This document shows positions 35,978 through 55,802 of a DNA stretch of 64,000 bases, one piece after another. Both the position numbers and the translations under genes were made by a program. The stretch's first letter is position 1. Each line of letters begins with the position of its first letter. The notes beneath the pieces are model-generated. The model was given only the letters and a program-made list of their open reading frames with translations. It had not been told where the DNA came from and did not search any database. The DNA is from Paragordius varius. Lineage: Eukaryota > Nematomorpha. Where the stretch lies: assembly GCA_964247055.1 (NCBI GenBank), contig OZ176050.1, forward strand, positions 6,944,001 through 7,008,000, in the 5' to 3' direction.

Positions 35978-37008
35978 CACTAGGATACAACATTTATTTC
36001 GGTTCTTATTCGAATTGGGGCGCCTAGTGACCCGAGGCCTTATAAAATATTTTAAAAAACATTGATAAAATGAAGCCATTGCAAATGTTTGCACTTAAAT
36101 ACTTGAAATATTAAAAATTATTTGAATGATATAAATTAGTTTATTGATAAACCTGAAGGTAAAAATTTAGAGAGCATAACATGTGTGGATAAAAGCTAAT
36201 AAAAATAATGTAAAACACGCAATTTTTTGTCATATTAACAGTTCTATTCAAATTGGGCTATCTAAATACCCCAGACTTAATTTAAGATAGGATTTATAAA
36301 AAATGAAGGAAACGGTCTGAATTTTAAGTTATGCTTCTATCCTAATAAAAATTATATAATGCCAAAATATCTAAACAAAATTTTGTTTTGAAATGTCAAA
36401 CTACTTCGACGCCATTTTTATTTTACATAATTTTCGTAAAATACTGTATTCATTTAATTTTAAGGGTAAAATCAAAGCTAATTTTTTATTTAAATTACAT
36501 CTAACATTGATAGAAATAGAAAAAGAGGTTTGTTTTGTATTATTTTTTAATTTCACGATTGCACACGTGTCACGTGGACTAAATTTTTACCTTTCGGTTT
36601 TAGCTTAAAATAAGTGATCTCAAATATTTTTGAATTTTTTTTATATATTTCGGTTTATTAATGTTATTTAAGGAAATTTTGCCATGGTTTCGATTCCATT
36701 TTCTTAGAGATTTAAAATTTTAAACAGGCCTGGAGTATTTAACTACCCAATTTGAATCGAAGGAGTAAAATGAATGTGTTGTATTCAAGAGATGTTAGAT
36801 GTGATCTTAATGAAAAATTCACTTTAATTATAGCTTTAGAATAATACATGATATTTTGCAAAAATGTTGTATAAACATGGCGTCGAAGTAGTTTGATATG
36901 GAGCATTTATTCAAACTAAATTTGATTTAGATATCTTGGCTTATATGTGTAATATTTATTAGGATAGAAATAAAATTTAGATTGAAAACGTTTCTTTTAC
37001 TAGTTCAT
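35978..37008 (-). mobile_element. Family A MITE, outer copy of a second nested pair
   Basis: The reverse copy starts after TTAA at 35974-35977 and is interrupted by a forward copy at about 36239-36790. It resumes with ATGTTAGATGTGATC and runs through GGCGTCGAAGTAGTTTG to a truncated end near TTACTAGTTCATAA. Confidence 0.75.
36239..36790 (+). mobile_element. Family A MITE nested in an older copy
   Basis: Forward copy following TTAA at 36235-36238, starting CAGTTCTATTCAAATTGGGC and ending near GTGTTGTATTCAAGAG. It is closer to consensus than the copy it interrupts. Confidence 0.78.
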
Positions 37009-37361
37009 AATATCATTTTTAGAAATGTTTTTGAGACATACACCAGTTAGCCCATTTCGATGTGTTTGATAAAACAATAAAATATAATCAAGCCAAATAA
37101 AATATTTGTTTAATGAAAATATTTTAGCAAATTATTTGTTAAATGGTAAAAAATGTTTTGGGACAAAAAGTATGTATCTGTCCAAATAGTGAGTTATACA
37201 CTTTTCTTTTTAAAATTTTTTTTAAATCATGAAATTAATATAAATTTAGGGATTTGAGACTCAAAATTATAATTTATCGGTATTTTTATGATAATCATCT
37301 AAACATAAAAGTATAAGCAATCGTTATTATGGAACATTCATTATTTTAAATTCAAACCACA

Positions 37362-37849
37362 ATGCAAAACATTCTACGTTTAAACACTAATTTGCAAAAT
37401 AATGATTTGAAAAAGGCCCAGAATGTCCAATCAATTAAGCGAAAGCCATTGGGAGATATCAGCAATTATAAAGCTATTAATCCCTCACAAATTATACCCA
37501 AACAAGATATAAAAAATATTGGTGAAGTTAATGATTATGATAAAAACGATATATTTGCGAAATCTTTTGAAGAATGTAAATTTTTTTTAATTATAGATGA
37601 CAATTGTTTTGATATATTGCCAGATTATATGAGACCAAGTAATTATTATATGGAATTATTTGTTGAAAACGAAATGGATGAAAGCGTTGATCAATTTGAA
37701 AATTTGAGCGATTATGATCAAAAAGAACTACCAGATTTAAATCTTCCCGAATATCAAAGTACTATAATTTACAAATTTTAGCAATACCATTGGAAGATAT
37801 ATCTTTTGATGATTTGGAATCATTAGAAGACGAGAATAAAAAAGAATAA
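37362..37849 (+). CDS. Securin-like acidic protein with a destruction box, two exons
   Basis: Exons 37362-37758 and 37782-37849 give 154 residues plus stop. Residues 27-35 are RKPLGDISN, a textbook anaphase-promoting-complex destruction box (RxxLxxIxN), in a basic N-terminal third (KKAQNVQSIKRK). The rest is acidic: SFEECKFFLIIDDNCFD ILP, then SDYDQKELPDLNLPE and, after the intron, IPLEDISFDDLESLED. A small protein with an N-terminal D-box, basic start and acidic C-terminal half is the layout of securins, which inhibit separase until anaphase, and FEECKFF...CFDILP loosely recalls the separase-contacting part of vertebrate securin. Cyclins A and B carry the same D-box but would need a 200-residue cyclin box, which is absent. 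Securins diverge fast, so the call rests on layout and motif. The last intron is 23 nt. Confidence 0.5.
37759..37781 (+). other. Ultra-short intron (23 nt) in the securin-like gene
   Basis: GTACTATAAT...AATTTTAG. Unspliced, the frame ends at once in TAG. Spliced, it continues PEYQTIPLEDISFDDLE and 15 more codons to a TAA. No homologue is available to confirm it, only frame and composition. Confidence 0.7.
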
Positions 37850-39847
37850 TATATTTCTTTTGTTAAATAAATTGTCAATTATATTTTTACTTTTTTTGTT
37901 AGTTAATTTTAACTATAATTGTCATTAAATTATAAACACAAAATGGTTAAAATTCTATAGTTAAGAAAAAGAGTGTGTATCATTATCATAAATTCATCAG
38001 CCAAGAACATCGCATCTTTAGGAATGAATATTAGATATCTGAGGGTCGGTGTTATTTGGGTTAATCTATATGCATTTTTATAAATATAGTTCATGGTATT
38101 AAAAAATATTCCATTAATTTATATTCACTATTAGAAAGACAATTATTTAAATTTTTACGACTTGTTTTGCGATAGTATTGCGATTTTTTATTTATGTTGA
38201 TGCTTAGGATGGACGAAAAATTGGGATAAGCGTAATTTGAAAATAATTTTAGGACATAATAACAGGGAAACAACACTATCTGGCATTGACATTCCTAAAA
38301 CCATTAATTATTATTGTGGTTTTCAAATATATGGAAAATCGAATTCTTTATTAAAAAATTCCGATTTTTTGATATTTTAATGTTTTATATCTGATTTTAT
38401 AGTAGAACCCCAATATTCTTAAATATATATATTCAATATAAGCCGCGCAGTTTTAAACCTAAAATATTGATGATAAGAGTAGTTTTACCGATAATTAGCG
38501 TAAATTATGGTTGTAATTTAATATAGTTGACAATTCTTAATTTTTTCAAATTCACACTCTTTTGATTATTTTACGCCTTATCTAGACTTCTGATCAATTG
38601 GTTATATTGTATAATATTCTAACTATTCTTTACTATTTTTTATTAAGTGCTAATAACTAAATTAATGTTGTTTCGTCATACGAAGTTGGTAATAAAAGTG
38701 CAAAAATCAACTAGGGACTATGGAGAGCGGAAATATGATTAATTCACAGCTATTAAAGGAATCGGGTGAACACTGAGCCGTTTTATAAAGTTTTTTAAAT
38801 CGATTCCGCGCTTCCTGTCGATAGTAAAGAAGTGAGAGTATGTTCTACAGCAAATATTTCATTTCACTCAAATCGAAATGTGGGGAAAACATATAGGATA
38901 TTTTGAAATATTAATACATTCATTGTTTTTGCGAATTATATTCGTTCTTTTAAAATTTAGTATCCTAAATTTTACCCTAATGAAGTGGAGATAAAAATGG
39001 CTAAAAGAATAACCGACAAATTTTTCGATATTAAGATGGAATAATGGTCAAGATAAAGATTGCTAACTGATTGGAAATATGTATATTGCACAAATAAATT
39101 TTTGTGAGAAATTCTCATTAGAATAAATTATAGAAATAGAGGTAATAATATGTTCGTTTGAGCCCATGTAGTCACTACTGGATGCCTTATGATGTTATCG
39201 GATAAAACTGCTTATCAAGAAACCAAACTTTTATTTTTACCATTAATCTTTCAGTTGTTATAAATATGTTCAAATTACTATCTATATGTTTTAGTCAGCA
39301 TGTAAAAAAATTTAAAATGCAAATCAATGTATTCGATTAGTCACAGAAATGCGTGACTGAGCACTCCTAATTCATTTATTTAATTGTAAATTAAGTTAAC
39401 CCTGAAAGATCCTTTTTCTTGCTATTCGCATACTATACGGCTAATCGTTAAAATAGTGTAATCAATAAGGGAACAAACAAAAAGTATCGAAAAGTAGAAA
39501 GAGATATTAAAAGATGCAATGCAACAAATCAGGGAATCCAAAAAAATTACTTAGATATTATAAGACCAAATAAAACTCCTATTTTCTTTAAGTTTTTTCT
39601 TGATCTACGCGCTTAATTCGATACAGATTTTAAGCAATTGTTAATTTATCAAATTAAAAACTTTCATTTTGATTTAATACGTCACATATATGATAGATAA
39701 CATTTATATTTGAATTTAGAACGGAATATATTTAATAAGCATTTTTCGATTATAAATGAATATTTCACATGTAACACAGATTAATATCATTGATTTAAAT
39801 TTTAAGATATAAATAGGGGAAAATATTTAAGATCTTTTAAATCCTTT
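37850..39847. other. Intergenic stretch, no gene seen
   Basis: AT-rich, between the converging securin-like and ebf genes. A slightly GC-richer patch near 38740-38850 has no frame I trust. Confidence 0.6.
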
Positions 39848-47499
<7,652 letters not shown>

Positions 47500-50400
47500 C
47501 TGTAATTTATCAATTTTGTGCGTCTTTTATGAACTATTTAATCACAGGGGCATGCAAATTTTTGGGGTCATTAAGATAAATTTTTGGAATGGAATATCCA
47601 GGAGAATGTATTGTTTCGTGAAATAATAAAATAATGAATGATAATTCTAGATGTTGATTATGGGAGAATCAGTAATAAAGATTGAAGATGACTTGTGAAA
47701 TTCTTAGTTTTACGAATTCAAATTATTAAATTATAAAACTAAGTATATTTGTGAATTCCCAGAGAAAATCTGCCTTTATGTATATTTTTTTCATTAGAGC
47801 TCAAAAAGTCAATTATTAAGATTGGCATTTGTGAGAATATGAAAAACAAATATTTCAATAAAAAATTGAAACGTATATACCAAACATACTAATCAATATT
47901 TTTTACAAATTTTGATGTATAATAATGGATTTTGAATTAAAAGCTAAAATGAATTAAGATCGTTTTTGTTTTTTATTGGGATTCTTTATGCGATAAATAC
48001 ATTCTTGACGAGTTCTTAATTACATTACCTTTTCCAATCTTTGGGCCTATTAGTAATACGAGTTATTAAAATATAACAAATTATTTTTATCAAAACAATA
48101 TTATTTTTACCCATTTCTTGGATAAATGTATAAAATAAATGTTGATGATACCACTTTTATTGGTAAATATTTTTTGCAGAAATACTAAGGGAAAAGATAA
48201 TTTGGTAAATATATTTTACATTTAGAGAGAATATCTGTAGCTATGAAAGAAGATATTTTTTATAACAAATAATTTGGTACACTCAAATGTCAAAATAGGT
48301 CCCCAAAGACCAAGTTTTTTCGCAATATAAATGTAAAAATTTTAGTTAATGTTAATAAAATAAATGCGCTGTCTTTCCCTAAGGAATAAGAGTATTGCAA
48401 TTGATTTTGTAATTTCAAAACAGCAAAATATTTGAAAACTATTAAGCTAAGAAAATGTGATAAAATTACATAAAAAACTTTTAGCATTGAGCGCAATTAT
48501 AATCAGCTAATTCCAATATGCCAATTTTTACCTAACGCGTTCGCAAACAATTTTAAAATTTATGTTCGAAAATAAAATTGCCGAATGATGCAGGCCTCTT
48601 GAAAAGTTTAGCTTTTTATCTGCATTATAATTAATTGGTCGCTATATTTTCAACATGGACTTAATGTAATACCTAGCACGCTTAATTTTTCAAAAGAATT
48701 AGTTGATAAGTGGAATAATATAAAGAAGGGTGTTTGGTATTTTTAATTTTCAAATGATTTAATGTTGAATACAAAATCCAATATACATCAATTATGTGAG
48801 TTAAATAATTAAAATTGATATTACAGTGTATAATTAAGTAATGTTTTATCAAATTTTTACTCTAAACGGCCATATAACTAATAATATGGCTCAACGGTAA
48901 AATTGTACAAATTTACTTATATAACCATATCCATTTTTATTGTTAAGCTTGGTTTGCCAAGTTTATAGTTTTGGAATATTACAAAATAATATATTTAACT
49001 GAAACTAAACTTAAAAAACTGTTTGCATAGTAATTAATTACTTAAACCTTTTTATATTGAAAATTGTAAATTGCCATATATATTTTTTGCACTTAATACA
49101 ATACAATTTTGGTAAAGTTGATAACCATAGCATTTAATGATGAGGAAGCCTTTTAATTGTTGTGCGTTATATTTTTTGAGTTAAAATAAAATTTATTTAC
49201 AACCAAAATATGAGAGATTTATTGAATAAAATGCGTAGACTAAAGACCCAAAACACTCTTAAATTTTATGGGAGAATGTTTAGGAAAATTTGGATATAAT
49301 TTTTTGATAATCCAGATATGATTGTTTATACTATAGCATCAAAACAATTTATCATTTTATTGGCTATTAATTGTCCGCAATTAATAATATTTTACAAAAC
49401 TCTATTGTATATTTGAAATTTAATTATTATGAGGACCGCACTAAAAACTTGGCGTTACAAAACTAACCAGTTTAAAGAGATTTTATTTTATATTATAAAT
49501 TCAAAATTGCTCCTAACTAATTTCCAATCCACAATTCCATATTTCAGATTTAGAACAAATGTTTTAAATCAGCCTTAAAAATCATTCTCCCATGAAAGAT
49601 AAAATCACAATTCAACTTTTTTAGATATCATAATTAGTGGGATATTTTGGAGTGTTTTGTCTTCGCAGCTTTTGAAAGCATGTATGTACCAAATTATGAA
49701 ACCAGTATTAAATAAATTAATATATAATTTATGTGTAAAATGACAGATGGTCAACCTATCATAATGTATGACAAATTAGATATCAACATTATGATATGAA
49801 TAAAAATATTTATTTAAATACCAAAAAAAAATTAAAGTTAAATTAGCATTTATTGAGCGGTTTGACCCAAAAAAACAACGAATTTCGTTAAAAGCTTTTT
49901 GACTAAAGTTGGGTAATTTACAACACAGTAGTGTATGGAAAAAAGTAAGGAAATATTTGTTTATTCAACAATTTGTTGATTTTTCGATACACCACTGTGT
50001 TGCAAATTGCCCAACTATACTGTGATATAATCAACCATTAAAATGCATAGATATATATATAAATAACTTTAATGTTGGTGATTGAGTTATGCAAAAAATG
50101 TGTAAATTTATAAATTATTTATGGGCGCTTGTATTTAATCAAATTAAAACCAAGTCGAAATCAAATTACTATTTACCATTTTTTAAAAAAATAGGGAAAG
50201 TGTTTCAAATAGCTCATTTTTATAATATCGCAAATATGACTAAAATTTTTTTCTTATTAAATGCATGCAGCAAAATAAATTTAGATGTTAAAAAATTTAA
50301 TATTTTCTGTGAATTAACAATAATTAAAAAATATAAATTTATTAATTTCAATCAATAAAAATTTGTACTTTATTTTTAATTTGAAAATATAAAAAACTAA

Positions 50401-51100
50401 TATAATCTTGAAAATATTAACATATTCTTCATGTTATTGATAAGTCATGCGCATAAACATAAATTTAATAACCATAAATTTATAATTATTAAATGACTTT
50501 AGGCCAGGGTACATTTTTTTCTTTGGCATATGGCGTATAGATTTTTCCCCATAACCATATTTTTTTATTTTTTCGCTACTTGACAGATTTAAAATTTGAA
50601 GTTTATTAGATAAATCTTTTTTTCAATTTAGTTCTTACAGCGTCATAACTATAATAGAGTGAAGTTTAATCTTACTTAACATATTTTTTTATGCCTAAGT
50701 CGTATGTTAATAAAGGAAATAAAGATTAACTCAAAAAGTTTCAAAAGCTAATTTTATGATTTTTTGGTATTTTTGTCTTAAATTCTATATAAATTGACTC
50801 CTGAGCAATGTTTTTTAGGTAATTCAATGAGATTGAGAATTATATTTTAATTTAGCAAAAATTAATATTTAAAATTTTGATTATTAGTTAAAAACTTAAC
50901 AACCTATCCAAAAAATTAAGTTATCACCAACGCAAAACGAAATTTTATATGCTGTCGCCTCTTTTCTCTAACGTTAAATTACCCTATTTATGTTTGAGAC
51001 CACTTATTTGTAAAATCAACTGTGCAAAAATTTGAATATTTAATTAAAGTTAGTTATGTTTTAATGATTAATTTATTTTCCAGAAAATGGAATTGATTAG
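47500..51100. other. Gene-free stretch upstream of the known ebf exons
   Basis: 3.6 kb of AT-rich sequence. It may be ebf intron or promoter, since the first ebf exon is missing. Open frames at 48290-48496 (-) and 50089-50358 (+) look like chance frames in AT-rich DNA. A 108-bp hairpin lies at 49908-50015. Confidence 0.5.
49908..50015. repeat. Inverted repeat, 36-nt arms
   Basis: The left arm, GTTGGGTAATTTACAACACA..., is mirrored with four mismatches by the right arm, which read inward is GTTGGGCAATTTGCAACACA...; the loop is about 36 nt. It could be a tiny MITE or a structured element. Confidence 0.8.
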
Positions 51101-51231
51101 ATTTTAAAAGTTTTGACCTACAACGAGGAGGATCTTATTTTTTATATCAGCAAATGTTCATTGGAAAATTGTCCCGTCAATATATACAAGTACATTGATA
51201 GGTTGCAATGCTCAGTTCTGGTTTTAACTCC
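51101..51231 (+). CDS. Orphan exon of an unidentified gene
   Basis: 43 open codons between acceptor TTGATTAG and donor CC|GTAAGT: LKVLTYNEEDLIFYISKCSL, then NIYKYIDRLQCSVLVLTP. Codon content differs from the surrounding AT-rich DNA. A possible continuation starts after TTTCAG at 53143 (RLLFKVIIVLPIECVS) in the right phase. The shape (a 'kVL' start and 'iyrlt-P' end) faintly recalls Sec1/Munc18-type N-terminal segments, but too weakly for a name. Partners not found. Confidence 0.4.
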
Positions 51232-51589
51232 GTAAGTGGTTTCCATATGGTTTTATTTTTAAAAAATGAAATTTAGTGTAAAATTCAAATTATTATTCAA
51301 TATTGATTGTATATTAGCATTTTTGTTAATCATCAAAATGATTATCATAATTTTAAAATTATTAGATTAAATTTTAACAACAATTCATCATTTTTTTGGT
51401 TTACAATCGAAATGGAATTCCATGTTGACCAATTTTTTGAATATTTTACCTTTAACACTTGAAGAGAATCACGGACATAATTATACCTAAGTATTTTTTA
51501 TCTATAGATTAAGAAAATTTATTTTATTAATTAATGGACCTAGATAAAACCTCAAACTATAGCGGCTACAATCAACATAACGAATGAGC

Positions 51590-51650
51590 CACACTATATA
51601 TGGTACTCAAACCGCGCCTTACGGGCCGCATCAGGTCTTCATGATTTTTT
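51590..51650. mobile_element. Solo hAT-type end
   Basis: GGTACTCAAACCGCGCC...GGGCCGCAT matches the left end of the hAT at 32351. No partner end is clearly assigned. A second such end, read inward CAGCGGCGGTACTCAAAC, lies at 53949 and might be the other terminus of a 2.35-kb element. Confidence 0.5.
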
Positions 51651-54368
51651 TAGACACAAATTTTTAAAATATTAAAATTTTATCCGGTAAAGTTAGTTAC
51701 ATTAGCGGTAGATATTACGATTCACAATACAGATTTTTCACGATGAATTTTTACTTTTAGATATGAGAAATAGTCAGATTTGATACAATCATTTTAAGTT
51801 AAATGATTTCCTCCAGGGAATAGTTAATAAAGATACACTTATTACCTACTATGTATTTATACATTTGACTATTTAATTTTCTAATAGATTACGTTTTGAT
51901 TTACAATTGATATTTTGTTTTACATTATAAAAAAATATCAAAATATCTATTGAAAAGTTAGGAAAAAATGCCGCGAAAATTTTCAAAAACAATTTCGAAT
52001 TAATTTTAAAAATTTATTCTACTTTATAATCAGAAGTTAATTTTAAGGATTTTTGACCGGTAATTTGTAAACTAAAAAAAATTATTGCTGTTGACTGAAT
52101 TTTATGAACATCGATTGTCTGTTAAAAAATGTTTAAATTAATTATTTGATATTTGAAAAATAGGGTTACATTCAAATTATTATCCTTAATTATATATTTC
52201 ATACACACATTTATTGCTTTATAACCAAGTTAATTGGTATTTTTATCTCTTAAAATCACTTGTAGAAATTTTTAGACGATCACCGAAAAGTAACCAAATT
52301 GTAGAGAAAATAATAAATCAATAGGCATAATAGTTCAAAAATATGTAGGCGACATAAAATGAACTCACAGTCTGTCTGAATATCAGATATTTGTCGATTT
52401 GGGTTTATAACTCGTTTGGTGAACTGAAAAATTCTCCATAAGCAGGTATTTTTTTTAAAAGTTGACCCAAATGTTAGCACTTGAATTTAGAGTCCATTTA
52501 TGATATATTTTAATTTATCGGGAAAATAACTTCTTTTTGGGAGGACTTTTCAGACCAGAGGTATATCAAATCTAAAAACTATTAAATTGCATATATTTTC
52601 AGGATAAAAACTGTCAAAAGCGGTTTTTGTGAAAATAGCTTCAATTCATGTAAAAATATTTTGGTTCCTCGGTTTTATTCAATTTAAAATAATGGAAAAC
52701 TTTATAATCTGCCATCGCTTTAAATATTTTTTTAGGAAGATTATCATATTTTAGGTTTGATAATATTTAACATACACCAAGATTTGTACAAATAAGCTGA
52801 AGTTTTCCATCACAAATAAAAAACACTTCGGATGATTTTTAACTAATACAAATATGTGATATTACGTACTATTGGATAGAAATTTTGTAAATCAATTTAA
52901 TTAAAATAAAGTAATGACAAGTTAGGGATATTATTGGAATTTCACATGGTAATGTTTTAAACTTTATAAAAATGGAAGAGAATTTGGAAACGTAAGACCC
53001 TCGAAAAAGATCAACTTCGAATCTGAAATCTGAATGTTCGTTTAAATGCATTATTTTTTTCGTTTATCAGCCAAAAGTAACAGTAAAGGCTTCCTTATAT
53101 TAAAATCGTTTGATCTAAATATACCAATCCCCTTCTTTCAGACGGTTATTGTTTAAAGTAATAATTGTTTTACCAATAGAATGTGTGTCTTTGGGGCTCA
53201 AGAGGAATCGAATTGGTTGAAAGGTAGCCTTATTATAAATTCATATTTCGAGCCCAAAATGCTAGAAATATAATTTATATTAGCTCTCAATTAAACATTT
53301 TAATATAAATCATAATTAATACATAAAAGGAGTGAGTTCTGGCTCAAATCAAGAATAGTTTTAAAATGGGAACTATCAATATTCAGATTTTTTATGTAAT
53401 TGTTTTATAAAATTTTAAGTTATTGTCAAATTAAACGCTACTTATCAAATAAGGAGGCAAAACTAAAACTTCTATTGATTTTAAAATCCATTGTGTTAAT
53501 AGTCAAGAATAATCTCATTAAAAAAATAAACAGTAAAGACAGGAATTTCACTATTGCCATAAAAGATCAATCGACTGTTAAAATAATAAATAAATATTTT
53601 ATCCTCTCTAAAAGAAGAGAATTACATGATCTATGGTTAAAATTTATTGTCTACATCAAATATTTATTAGGCTGTAAATTTTGTAGAAAAGGTGTTTTTC
53701 TAATGATTCAAACTTGGATTATTTAAAAATAATAATTCTGATGAGAGGTTTCTTTTTATACATCTTAAAACCATCAATTTTTTTTATATAACATCGCATT
53801 TTGCTTGCCTTATATTAAAAATGATTGTATTTCGATTCCATTTTGTAAATATTCCTGCGTTATTTTATCAATAACTCTTTTTTTGTTATGCAGGGCATTA
53901 AAAATCGTTTTAAAAGCCCCATGGGTTAAAAGTTTGAGTACCGCCGCTGTACTTAACCTTTCCACCGATATTTTTATTTTTTGCAGCAACATCTAAATGT
54001 TATACACAGAGAGAGATTAAATTTACCTATATTACAACTACAATAAATATTTAATAATGTTAAGGAAAAAATTAAAGCTCCTTAATGCCTATAAGTTAAA
54101 AGTCATTTTTTATAAATATTTATTCAGCTAATCAGACATTTGTTAAATACATTAATATTTATATATTTATCATATGAATGTCTAATATACCGCATATATG
54201 TTTGTTTGATTTTAATTCTTAAATTTAAATAAAACCGGGCTAATTAATGATCAAAAATGCAATCAGTCATCGATAGGAACTGCTAAATGTTTCGACACTA
54301 TCCTAAAAATTATTGGTTCAACGAAAATATGGCAACTATATACATTTATAACCATATATATTAAAAAG
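51651..54368. other. Mostly gene-free stretch downstream of the orphan exon
   Basis: AT-rich. A 108-codon plus-strand frame at 53400-53726 (RYLSNKEAKLKLLLILKS, later SKRRELHDLWLKFIVYIKY) is long for this composition and could be an exon, but has no known domain. 53143-53210 could extend the orphan exon at 51101. The rest shows nothing. Confidence 0.35.
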
Positions 54369-55802
54369 TTATTCTAATTTAATTTTTTTGTTTAGTGACA
54401 TCTTATGTTTTATCCAATTCACTAGGAATGAAACATAGGCCAGACCGATGGGGAGAAATAATGGAACGTATATGGCATATTTCTGATCGTCCGGGAAATA
54501 AAGCATTTCCAGGAATGTTGGATAATAAAATGCGCTTTGAGAATTCTTCCAGGCCTGTTTAGCTAATCTAAATGCACCAAGTATTTTATCCCTATATTGA
54601 CCATCATGAAATAATTCATTATTCGCCGTGGAAAAATTATGAGATTCTTTCAAAGTTTCTATTGCCGCTGCATAGCTGGAGAGGGCATTATTAATATATA
54701 AGGCTACATCACGATCAACCATTAGTGTCTTAATATTTGTCAATAATTTATGGATACTGGTTAAAGTTTTATGAGTGGAGTTAAGATACGTCGATATCCA
54801 AGCTAGTTGATATTCCAGCATATTATTTCGATCACTAAGAACATATTTTAATCCATGGTCTGGAGATAAATAGGAAGTGACTTGGTTCTTAAATTTTACA
54901 CTCAATGGATATTTTATATAAAGTAAAAAATTGTAAATAATTGTCGAAAAAAAATTTGTATCCTCATGAATGTTTATATTCGAATGAATTGGGTAATAGA
55001 TGAGTGAACCCCAAGTTGGTGAAAAAATCGATTTTATTGATTCATTAAAACTATTATCAGGGGTAAAATCAAAAAGATTAACCACACATGTATATGATAA
55101 TTGGCCCATTTGAGTAGTCGTCGATTGCATAACATGGGCATTCAAAAAATTAATTAAAGCCGAGATCTCAAAATTCGATTTCAAATATTTATTTTCGCTT
55201 AGCCATAGTTGCCAATAAGGTGGAAAACTTTCAATAGCTATATCAGTGGTAAATATTTCAAGATCAAAAACCGATTCTTTAAAATAAGCTAATTCATTAT
55301 TAATCCGTACGTTAATATCCGAACCATCGTACTCAGACAAGGATTTAATAGAATATAGTATGTAAATATTGAATTTAACACTTGAAAATAATGTCGGAAA
55401 CGATATGCGTGATCGATCTTTAATTCGTTTTTGTAATATATAATTTGCTCTAATTAGATTGTCATTAAATGGCTCCTTTATGTATATTTGATGATGGGTG
55501 GAAAATATTTCAATTTCATTCTTTGTTGATACATTTAAATATAAAATGGAATTTAAATGACAGTTTCTCACATAAATATTATTTGTACCACGATCGGAAT
55601 CAAAATATCTTTCTAAATCTGGTTCAATGTTTGAATGTAAACATATAATTTGAGGTATAATATATACATTATTGATTTGCTTCCAATTAATAGGATATCG
55701 TGGTATTTTGGTGGTTAGATACCATATAGGTAACAATAATGAACTTACTGCTAGAAATGTTATAAAAATTTTGGTCGAAGAGCATGCTTTATATATCTTC
55801 AT
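54369..55802 (-). CDS. pigs: GPI transamidase subunit PIG-S, single exon
   Basis: PIG-S is an ER membrane subunit of the GPI transamidase complex, which swaps the C-terminal signal of proprotein for a GPI anchor. The frame has 477 residues (human 555). An N-terminal membrane segment (about 12-32, FITFLAVSSLLLPIWYL) is followed by the lumenal domain with FSPTWGSLIYYP, a helical WISTYLNSTHKTLTSIHKLL stretch and the family's most conserved block LYFPDDQKYAIYVPLFLP at about 436-453, leading into the second membrane segment and a Lys-rich tail typical of ER proteins. The start codon lies just before the expected short cytosolic leader. The gene has no intron, unlike all its neighbours. The frame is intact, so it looks functional. 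Confidence 0.95.
   Translation of the reverse strand: MKIYKACSSTKIFITFLAVSSLLLPIWYLTTKIPRYPINWKQINNVYIIPQIICLHSNIEPDLERYFDSDRGTNNIYVRNCHLNSILYLNVSTKNEIEIFSTHHQIYIKEPFNDNLIRANYILQKRIKDRSRISFPTLFSSVKFNIYILYSIKSLSEYDGSDINVRINNELAYFKESVFDLEIFTTDIAIESFPPYWQLWLSENKYLKSNFEISALINFLNAHVMQSTTTQMGQLSYTCVVNLFDFTPDNSFNESIKSIFSPTWGSLIYYPIHSNINIHEDTNFFSTIIYNFLLYIKYPLSVKFKNQVTSYLSPDHGLKYVLSDRNNMLEYQLAWISTYLNSTHKTLTSIHKLLTNIKTLMVDRDVALYINNALSSYAAAIETLKESHNFSTANNELFHDGQYRDKILGAFRLAKQAWKNSQSAFYYPTFLEMLYFPDDQKYAIYVPLFLPIGLAYVSFLVNWIKHKMSLNKKIKLE

Noticed and set aside
37362-37849. Cyclin A/B N-terminus
   Set aside because: The D-box fits, but no cyclin box follows and the protein ends at 154 residues.
50089-50358. 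89-codon plus-strand frame
   Set aside because: Lys/Ile/Phe/Asn-rich composition expected of chance frames in very AT-rich DNA; no splice context or domain.
51101-51231. Sec1/Munc18 (VPS33/VPS45) exon
   Set aside because: Only a loose spacing resemblance; no conserved motif and no partner exons, so left unnamed.
53810-53996. Overlapping frames on both strands of 60 or more codons
   Set aside because: They coincide with a hAT-type end (AGTTTGAGTACCGCCGCTG) and are probably transposon sequence.
54369-55802. PIG-S as a dead retrocopy
   Set aside because: The frame is fully open with both membrane segments and the conserved LYFPDDQKYAIY block, so it looks functional; no poly(A) tract is obvious downstream.
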